10,583 nt of DNA. Origin: an uncultured Ruminococcus sp. (GTDB taxonomy: Bacteria; Bacillota; Clostridia; Oscillospirales; Ruminococcaceae). The notes under the pieces were generated by a model. It had not been told where the DNA came from and did not search any database. It was given only the letters and a program-made list of their open reading frames with translations. Positions 5,858 through 10,583 of this stretch are shown here, in pieces (position 1 is the first letter of the stretch; each line of letters starts with the position of its first letter). Made by a program: the position numbers and the translations under genes. Location of the stretch: assembly GCA_946612185.1 (NCBI GenBank), contig CAMOEP010000054.1, positions 1 to 10,583 on the forward strand. The letters run 5' to 3'.

Positions 5858-7297
5858 ATGACTGACAGAAACCTTACCATGCTCGTGGATTTCTACGAGA
5901 TAACTATGGCAAACGGATTTTTTGAAAACGGCAGAGGTGACCAGATCGCCTACTTTGATATGTTCTTCCGGAAAGTTCCTGATAACGCCGGATATGCGGT
6001 CATGGCAGGCGTTGAACAGGTGGTGGAGTATCTGAAGGAACTCAGTTTTACTGCCCGTGATATCGAGTACCTTAGAAGCAAGAATATGTTCAGCGAGGAC
6101 TTTCTGCACTACCTTGAAAACTTCGAGTTTTCCTGCGATGTATGGGCTATCCCGGAGGGAACACCCATATTCCCAAATGAACCGCTTGTTACTGTAAGAG
6201 GCCCTGCTATTCAGGCGCAGTTCGTGGAGACCATGATACTCCTGACTGTCAATCACCAGAGCCTTATCGCTACAAAAGCCAACCGTATCGTGACTGCTGC
6301 CCAGGGCAGACCTGTAATGGAGTTCGGTTCACGCCGGGCTCAGGGCTACGACGGCGCAGTATACGGTGCAAGAGCAGCATATATCGGAGGCTGCGCCGGT
6401 ACAGCCTGCACCATTTCCGACCGTGACTTCGGTGTAGCGGCACTCGGCACAATGGCGCATAGCTGGATTCAGCTATTCCCAAGCGAACTGGAAGCTTTCC
6501 GTGCCTATGCAAAGGTGTACCCGGATAGCTGCACGCTCCTTATTGACACTTATAGTGTACTCCGTTCGGGTGTTCCCAATGCGATAACGGTTTTCAAGGA
6601 ACTTGAAGCCCAAGGTCACAAGGGCGTTGGCGTTCGCATCGACAGTGGTGATATTGCATACCTTTCAAAGAAAGCAAGGAAGATGCTGGACGAAGCCGGA
6701 CTGGACTATATCAAGATAGTAGCCTCAAACTCACTGGACGAGTACCTTATCCGTGACCTTATCATGCAGGGTGCAAAGGTGGATAGCTTCGGAGTAGGCG
6801 AGAGACTGGTAACTTCACGCTCAGAGCCGGTTTTTGGCGGAGTATATAAGCTTGCGGCAGTCGAGGAGGAGGGGAAAATTATCCCCAAGATCAAGATCTC
6901 GGAAAACGTGGTCAAGATCACCAACCCCTCGTTCAAGGAGGTCTGGAGACTGTTTGACAACGAGACTGGTATGGCAGTTGCCGACGTTCTGACTCTCCGT
7001 GATGAGGTGATCGACGGCAGTCGTCCGTATACGATATTCGACCCGGAACAGACCTACAAGCGAACAACTCTTACCAACTTCACCGCTAAAAGGCTGCAAG
7101 TGCAGCTTTTCGACAAGGGTAAGTGTGTCTACAAATCCCCGGCTATCGAGGAGATCAAGGCGTACTGCAAGTCACAGCTTGAAACGATCTGGGATGAGGT
7201 AAAGCGTTTTGAGAATCCTCACGAATATTACGTTGACCTGTCCCACCAACTCTGGGAACTGAAAAACCGCCTGCTTGCGGAACATTTCAATAACTAA
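5858..7297 (+). CDS. pncB: Nicotinate phosphoribosyltransferase
   Basis: A 479-aa cytoplasmic enzyme that makes nicotinate mononucleotide from nicotinate and PRPP, using ATP, as the first committed step of the Preiss-Handler NAD salvage route. Family motifs are intact: MLVDFYEITMANG near the N-terminus, EFGSRRAQG (155-163), GTMAHSW with the phosphorylated histidine H201, RIDSGD (260-265) and FGVGERLVTS (311-320). The length and FGSRRAQG-type active site fit the Gram-positive form. A strong ribosome binding site (GAGGAGG, 5845-5851) sits inside the end of nfo, six bases before the ATG. It is the last gene of the operon and is followed six bases later by a strong intrinsic terminator. No nadD, nadE or NAD-precursor transporter is in the window. 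Confidence 0.95.
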   Translation: MTDRNLTMLVDFYEITMANGFFENGRGDQIAYFDMFFRKVPDNAGYAVMAGVEQVVEYLKELSFTARDIEYLRSKNMFSEDFLHYLENFEFSCDVWAIPEGTPIFPNEPLVTVRGPAIQAQFVETMILLTVNHQSLIATKANRIVTAAQGRPVMEFGSRRAQGYDGAVYGARAAYIGGCAGTACTISDRDFGVAALGTMAHSWIQLFPSELEAFRAYAKVYPDSCTLLIDTYSVLRSGVPNAITVFKELEAQGHKGVGVRIDSGDIAYLSKKARKMLDEAGLDYIKIVASNSLDEYLIRDLIMQGAKVDSFGVGERLVTSRSEPVFGGVYKLAAVEEEGKIIPKIKISENVVKITNPSFKEVWRLFDNETGMAVADVLTLRDEVIDGSRPYTIFDPEQTYKRTTLTNFTAKRLQVQLFDKGKCVYKSPAIEEIKAYCKSQLETIWDEVKRFENPHEYYVDLSHQLWELKNRLLAEHFNN

Positions 7298-7302
7298 AAA
7301 AG

Positions 7303-7334
7303 ACGGCAGATGCCCCAAAGCGTCTGCCGTTTTT
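7303..7334 (+). terminator. Intrinsic terminator after pncB, possibly bidirectional
   Basis: An 11-bp stem (7303-7313 with 7320-7330, ACGGCAGATGC against GCGTCTGCCGT with one G.U pair) and a six-base loop are followed by a T5 run at 7330-7334. An A6 run directly before the stem gives a U-run on the other strand, so it could also stop minus-strand transcripts that pass the tRNA terminator. Confidence 0.9.
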
Positions 7335-7363
7335 GCGTATGAAAGGATATTTTACTTTGCAAT

Positions 7364-7394
7364 AAAAAGTGCCCTGATGCATTGACCGGGGCAC
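7364..7394 (-). terminator. Intrinsic terminator of tRNA-Ser
   Basis: Read on the minus strand, GTGCCC (complement of 7389-7394) pairs with GGGCAC (complement of 7369-7374) around a 14-base loop. T5 (7364-7368) follows directly, then further A/T bases. It lies four bases beyond the encoded CCA of the tRNA. Confidence 0.75.
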
Positions 7395-7397
7395 ATC

Positions 7398-7486
7398 TGG
7401 CGCAGTGGGTGGGATTCGAACCCACGTCCCTCAAGGGGCATCATGATTTCGAGTCATGTCCGTTATGACCACTTCGATACCACTGC
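7398..7486 (-). tRNA. tRNA-Ser, anticodon CGA (reads UCG)
   Basis: A complete class II cloverleaf of 89 nt. The acceptor stem GCAGTGG/CCACTGC is at 7480-7486 and 7402-7408. A short D arm follows. The anticodon stem CATGA/TCATG encloses the loop CTCGAAA, giving anticodon CGA. The long variable arm (ATGCCCCTTGAGGGAC) forms its own small hairpin, as expected for serine. The T arm is GTGGG-TTCGAAT-CCCAC. The discriminator base is G, as in bacterial tRNA-Ser, and CCA is encoded (complement of 7398-7400). The gene has its own promoter and terminator and lies opposite the pncB operon. Confidence 0.95.
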
Positions 7487-7501
7487 ATATTCAACTACAT
7501 T

Positions 7502-7530
7502 ATTATAGCATATTTATTTACAAAAATCAA
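7502..7530 (-). promoter_or_regulatory. Sigma-A promoter of tRNA-Ser
   Basis: On the minus strand TTGATT (complement of 7525-7530) and TATAAT (complement of 7502-7507) are 17 bases apart. The start would fall near 7495, a few bases before the mature tRNA 5' end at 7486. Confidence 0.8.
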
Positions 7531-7546
7531 GCGTTACAAGAAAAGT

Positions 7547-7562
7547 TTTTGTTATAACAAAA
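7547..7562. repeat. Perfect 16-bp AT-rich palindrome TTTTGTTATAACAAAA
   Basis: A perfect self-complementary 16-mer lies 17 bases upstream of the tRNA-Ser -35 box and downstream of the regulator gene. It has the size of an operator half-site pair, but no neighbour is known to use it. Confidence 0.5.
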
Positions 7563-7576
7563 TCTGAAAGCAATTT

Positions 7577-7610
7577 TTCCGGGAGAACCTCAATGGAAGT
7601 TCTCCCGGAA
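7577..7610 (-). other. Strong hairpin after the regulator gene without a U-run
   Basis: Perfect 12-bp arms, TTCCGGGAGAAC (7577-7588) and its complement (7599-7610), with a 10-base loop begin four bases past the regulator stop codon. Position and stem strength suggest a terminator. However, the bases that follow on the minus strand are AAAATTGC, not a U-run, and neither is there a T-run after it on the plus strand. It may instead protect the 3' end of the mRNA, or terminate poorly and let RNA run into tRNA-Ser. Confidence 0.55.
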
Positions 7611-7614
7611 CGCT

Positions 7615-9828
7615 TTAAACAGCCACATCAGGGTTTCTGTACTGGTTGGGAGTAAGACCGGTATGCTGGCGGAATTTCCGTATAAAATACTTATCGTCGT
7701 CATAACCGCAGCGCATGGATATCGCCGGGATATTCATTGACGTGGTGATGAGCAGGTACTTTGCAAGATCCATTCGTATCTTGATGATATCCTGGTGGAA
7801 ACTGATACCGAAGGATTCCTTGTACATTGCCCGGAAATGACCGCAGCTCAGATTCAGCAGGCGGCTCATAGTTTCGGGGGAGTGTTCGTCACCGGGGGTA
7901 TCGACGATCCGCTGCCTGATGTTGAGCATTTCGTGGATAGCGATATCCCGGCGCTGATTGTTCATTTCGTTCGCTCTGTTGACAACCTGTTCAGCAAGGG
8001 ACGTGCAGATCTGATCGAGGTCAGCATTTTCGGCATCGACACACGCTCCGCAGCAGGTGATTGAGTCATAGCCGTACTCGTTCCGATAGGTGTCGGAGTG
8101 GTTGATAAGAATAGTAATTTTATCGCTTGCGATCTGGTCATAGTTTTCCGGGAAATTACCCAAAGCAGCCACGGCAAAAAGCCTGTCGGTGATCTTACCG
8201 GAGAACTGTACCCGACCGAATGAGCAGCGGCTCAGGCAGGCAGCGGCTTCAAGTTCAGCTTTAACGCTGCTGCTTTGCCCGTCTATGCTTACGTTATCAG
8301 AATAGATGCCGGTACGCACCATAATGACCATAAGTTTCTCGCTTGGGGAGACGGATTTCAGTGCATTTCCAGTCTCGCTCATGAAACCGTTCTTATTTAA
8401 AATACCTGTGAGAGGGTCATGAAATTCCGAGAGATTACGGCACTCCAGAAGGGCATTGATATCATTTTTAAGCCTGAGTACTTCCAGAGCATTTGCGGCT
8501 ATTTTAAGCCATTCGCAAAGGACGGTATCGAAGGTTTCCGGCTGATTGAACAGGAAAATGAAATAACCTAAGTCACGTCCCTCGCTGAACAGCGGCAAGA
8601 AATAGAGGTACTTATTCCTCCCAGCACCGGGGAGAATATCCGGGTGCATATTTCTTTTCAGGAAGTGCTGGGGCAGATCTGAGCCGGGGAAAGGGGAGAT
8701 TACCCGGTAGCATATCATGGGCATATTCAGCGAATCATCGTCGAGACTGGACTTTTCGCTGACGGCGCACCAATTCTCATAAAGACAGAGGTAAACACCG
8801 CTGATATTGCGTATCATGTAGGAGAACTCCTGCAAAACGTGGATATAGTCGCTGATAGACCGGCACATAGCAGCCTGCTGCTGGAAATTGCCAGTGAGGT
8901 TGAGTTCAGAATAGTAATTTCTTGTCCTGATGATATCAAGTTCATCGCCAAGATACTTCTTGCTTATTCCGCATGAACAGGTATTTCCGCAGATCATATG
9001 ACCAGCCAGGGAGATCTCCTCGGTAGGAGTGCCTGTAATGCGTGTGAACAGCCTTGCCGCCGCAGCTTCGCCAACAGCAAAGCGGTTTCGCTGATAAGTA
9101 GTCAGGACAGGGGAGTGGTAGATGCGTCCGCCGATATGCTCATAGCCCACGACAGTTATCTGCTGCGGCAGGTCGATATCTGCTTTAAAGAAGGTATCCA
9201 GCAGACCATAAGCCATATAGTCATTTGCGCAGACAACTGCCTGGGGCATTTTGCGTCTGCCGCTTATGTATTGCTGAGCCAGATTTTCGCCGGAATGAAG
9301 CCAGAAATCGCCATAAATGACCTTGCTTCTTTCAGTGGGGATACCCTTTTCGTTCAGCACTTCCAGAACACCGTCAGCACGCAGGTCGGAAGTTTCGTTG
9401 CCAAGAAAACCGGTGAGTATGTCGATATCAGTAAAGCCGTGAACGTCGGTGAGGTGGTGAGCAATATCACGGAAATCCTGCTTCACGTCGTTGTTTATGC
9501 ACTCATACCCCTCTATCTCCGCACCGGTAACAATGACCGGGATATCAAGATCACGGAACATTTTATAAATGTACTGCTGAAGCTCAGGGTTCAGGACGGA
9601 CTCAGCCGTCAGAATAAGACCGTCAAGACGTTCTGAGCAAATAAGTTCATATATTTTATTTTCCACCTGAACGTCGGCGTGGTATTCGTTAAAATTATAA
9701 ATATTGGAAAAGATCACAGTTTCCATGCCCAGTTTCTCAGCTTTGGTCAGAATTCCCATGAGTATCTGGTGCTGTTCTTCCCCGGAAGCACGGGCTGTAA
9801 TTATACCTATTAAAGGGCGGCGATCCAT
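7615..9828 (-). CDS. XylR-like regulator: LacI-type sugar-binding domain, degenerate GGDEF, AraC HTH
   Basis: A 737-aa cytoplasmic transcription regulator. Residues about 5-285 form a LacI/GalR-type periplasmic-binding fold (RPLIGIITA start, RLDGLILTAE, CANDYMAYGLLD, ITVVGYE) with no N-terminal HTH. Residues about 300-455 are a GAF-like sensory region, a weaker call. HDPLTGILNKNGF (470-482) is the classic start of a GGDEF domain. Where the GG[D/E]EF loop should be (about 545-552) the sequence is KITDRLFA, so cyclase activity is not expected. Residues about 635-733 are an AraC-type double HTH ending in the family signature (ISMRCGYDDDKYFIRKF, then GLTPNQYR). The ATG at 9828 follows GAGGTGAT (complement of 9834-9841). 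It is divergent from the xylanase and most simply controls it. E. coli XylR has the same PBP-AraC order without the middle domains. The ligand is inferred to be a xylan-derived sugar. Confidence 0.88.
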   Translation of the reverse strand: MDRRPLIGIITARASGEEQHQILMGILTKAEKLGMETVIFSNIYNFNEYHADVQVENKIYELICSERLDGLILTAESVLNPELQQYIYKMFRDLDIPVIVTGAEIEGYECINNDVKQDFRDIAHHLTDVHGFTDIDILTGFLGNETSDLRADGVLEVLNEKGIPTERSKVIYGDFWLHSGENLAQQYISGRRKMPQAVVCANDYMAYGLLDTFFKADIDLPQQITVVGYEHIGGRIYHSPVLTTYQRNRFAVGEAAAARLFTRITGTPTEEISLAGHMICGNTCSCGISKKYLGDELDIIRTRNYYSELNLTGNFQQQAAMCRSISDYIHVLQEFSYMIRNISGVYLCLYENWCAVSEKSSLDDDSLNMPMICYRVISPFPGSDLPQHFLKRNMHPDILPGAGRNKYLYFLPLFSEGRDLGYFIFLFNQPETFDTVLCEWLKIAANALEVLRLKNDINALLECRNLSEFHDPLTGILNKNGFMSETGNALKSVSPSEKLMVIMVRTGIYSDNVSIDGQSSSVKAELEAAACLSRCSFGRVQFSGKITDRLFAVAALGNFPENYDQIASDKITILINHSDTYRNEYGYDSITCCGACVDAENADLDQICTSLAEQVVNRANEMNNQRRDIAIHEMLNIRQRIVDTPGDEHSPETMSRLLNLSCGHFRAMYKESFGISFHQDIIKIRMDLAKYLLITTSMNIPAISMRCGYDDDKYFIRKFRQHTGLTPNQYRNPDVAV

Positions 9829-9861
9829 ATTTTATCACCTCGTAAAAATATCTTTTGTTTA

Positions 9862-9890
9862 ATTATAACATATCTTCTTCATTTTGTCCA
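9862..9890 (-). promoter_or_regulatory. Sigma-A promoter of the regulator gene
   Basis: On the minus strand TGGACA (complement of 9885-9890) and TATAAT (complement of 9862-9867) are 17 bases apart. Transcription would begin near 9855, about 27 bases before the ATG. Confidence 0.75.
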
Positions 9891-9891
9891 C

Positions 9892-9906
9892 CAAATCTGT
9901 AATTTG
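9892..9906. promoter_or_regulatory. Candidate operator palindrome between divergent promoters
   Basis: CAAAT (9892-9896) and ATTTG (9902-9906) are separated by CTGTA. The palindrome fits exactly in the 20 bases between the -35 box of the regulator (ending 9890) and that of the xylanase (starting 9911). A protein bound here would contact both promoters. The short arms make this a position-based guess. Confidence 0.35.
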
Positions 9907-9910
9907 TGGG

Positions 9911-9939
9911 TTGTAAACAAACTGTGAACAGGCTATAAT
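9911..9939 (+). promoter_or_regulatory. Sigma-A promoter of the xylanase gene
   Basis: TTGTAA (9911-9916) and TATAAT (9934-9939) are separated by 17 bases. Transcription should start near 9946, leaving a leader of about 37 nt. The -35 box is two bases off consensus, as expected for a promoter that needs an activator. Confidence 0.75.
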
Positions 9940-9982
9940 AATATCAATGGGAATCACAGATGATCAGAAGGAGGTTATATTA

Positions 9983-10583
9983 ATGAAAATAAAAAAAGTG
10001 TACGCTGCACTGACCGCAGCATTATGTACATCAAGTATTATTTCTTACGTTCCTGCAATGACAGAAAAAACTTATGCAGCAGAGATCGTAAGCAACACAT
10101 TTGAAACAACTTATGACGGCTGGTATAACAACACAGACGCAACCGATTTTGAAGTAATACCCGGTATAGGCGAGAATGGCTCACGGGGTATGAAGATCAC
10201 AGGCAGAACTTCCGGTGAGGACGGTCTGTCATCATCTAAGGGTCTTTACCTGGAAGGCGGCGTAGACTACAACTACAGTGTCAAGGTTTACAGCGAAAGC
10301 GCACAGGCTTTCAAAATGACACTTCTCTACATCGACGAGAATACAGGCGAGGAAACCACTGTAGTACTTGACGAGAAGAACGTTCCCGCAGGTCAGTGGA
10401 CTGAACTTTCCGCTAACTATAAAGCTCCTAAGCATACCTATGAATACAACCTGACAATTACTTCTGACTCAACCGAGGACTTCACTATCGACAATCTGCT
10501 CATTACCACTAAGAAGGCACAGTCCGCAAAGGCTGCACCTGCCGGAAAGGGTCTGAAAGATGAGTTTGCAGACTACTTCCGTG
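9983..10583 (+). CDS. Secreted CBM22-GH10 endo-1,4-beta-xylanase, 3' end beyond window
   Basis: The first 200 codons of a secreted xylan hydrolase; the frame stays open to the right edge. The ATG follows a full AAGGAGGT (9968-9975) at seven bases. A signal peptide (MKIKKVYAALTAALCTSSII...) should be cleaved near TYA-AEI, about residue 32. Residues about 36-178 are a CBM22 beta-sandwich (FETTYDGW start, SRGMKITGRTS, SSKGLYLEGGVDYNYSVKVY, FTIDNLLI end), a module that binds xylan. After an Ala/Lys/Pro linker (179-189), GLKDEFADYFRV is the typical opening of a GH10 catalytic domain, so GH10 is a confident extension although its catalytic glutamates lie outside the window. It is divergent from the PBP-AraC regulator, which is its likely controller. 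Together with the CE2 esterase it would help break down acetylated xylan. Confidence 0.88.
   Translation, partial: MKIKKVYAALTAALCTSSIISYVPAMTEKTYAAEIVSNTFETTYDGWYNNTDATDFEVIPGIGENGSRGMKITGRTSGEDGLSSSKGLYLEGGVDYNYSVKVYSESAQAFKMTLLYIDENTGEETTVVLDEKNVPAGQWTELSANYKAPKHTYEYNLTITSDSTEDFTIDNLLITTKKAQSAKAAPAGKGLKDEFADYFR

Noticed and set aside
5236..6256. Minus-strand open frames of 214 and 201 codons opposite nfo and pncB
   Set aside because: Both lie opposite clearly conserved enzymes, have no recognisable domain, and have compositions typical of reverse-strand shadows.
8998..9636. Plus-strand open frame of 212 codons inside the regulator gene
   Set aside because: It is antisense to the well-supported sugar-binding domain and shows no family features or translation start signal.
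1..10583. CRISPR array, toxin-antitoxin pair, phage defence genes or prophage genes
   Set aside because: No regularly spaced repeats and no recognisable genes of these kinds were seen on either strand.

Overview
The window looks like a chromosomal segment of a fibre-degrading gut or rumen Firmicute, most likely Ruminococcus or a close relative (Oscillospiraceae). The reasons are a secreted CE2-type acetyl esterase carrying a Ruminococcus-style partial dockerin, a CBM22-GH10 xylanase, a clostridial DUF3794 (SPOCS) protein, strong AAGGAGGT-type ribosome binding sites and near-consensus sigma-A promoters. The species cannot be fixed from the sequence alone. No phage, transposase, CRISPR or conjugative gene is visible.

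Layout. Positions 1-1350 (minus) hold the N-terminal 450 codons of a DUF3794 protein that runs off the left edge. The gap 1351-1689 holds a sigma-A promoter pointing right and a long 5' leader. That leader consists of a 174-bp inverted-repeat element enclosing a long G.U-rich hairpin, just upstream of the secreted esterase (1690-3396). A second promoter with perfect -35 and -10 boxes (3401-3429) abuts a compact 54-bp copy of the same repeat (3428-3481). It starts a tightly packed five-gene unit: GNAT acetyltransferase, membrane-anchored acidic protein, cyclophilin, endonuclease IV (nfo) and nicotinate phosphoribosyltransferase (pncB). A hairpin terminator closes the unit at 7303-7334.

The rest of the minus strand carries tRNA-Ser(CGA) with encoded CCA, its own promoter and terminator, and a 737-aa regulator. 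The regulator joins a LacI-type sugar-binding domain, a middle sensory region, a degenerate GGDEF domain and a C-terminal AraC DNA-binding domain. It is transcribed divergently from a secreted CBM22-GH10 xylanase whose first 200 codons fill the right edge. The two promoters face away from each other around a small palindrome, a natural place for the regulator to act.

How it fits together. The flanks serve hemicellulose use: deacetylation by the esterase, and xylan hydrolysis under an XylR-like sensor-regulator. The central operon is housekeeping (protein folding, base-excision repair, NAD salvage). The least ordinary items are the repeated leader element shared by two unrelated transcription units, the strand-specific RNA-like hairpin inside the longer copy, and the PBP-GGDEF-AraC regulator with a dead GGDEF motif.
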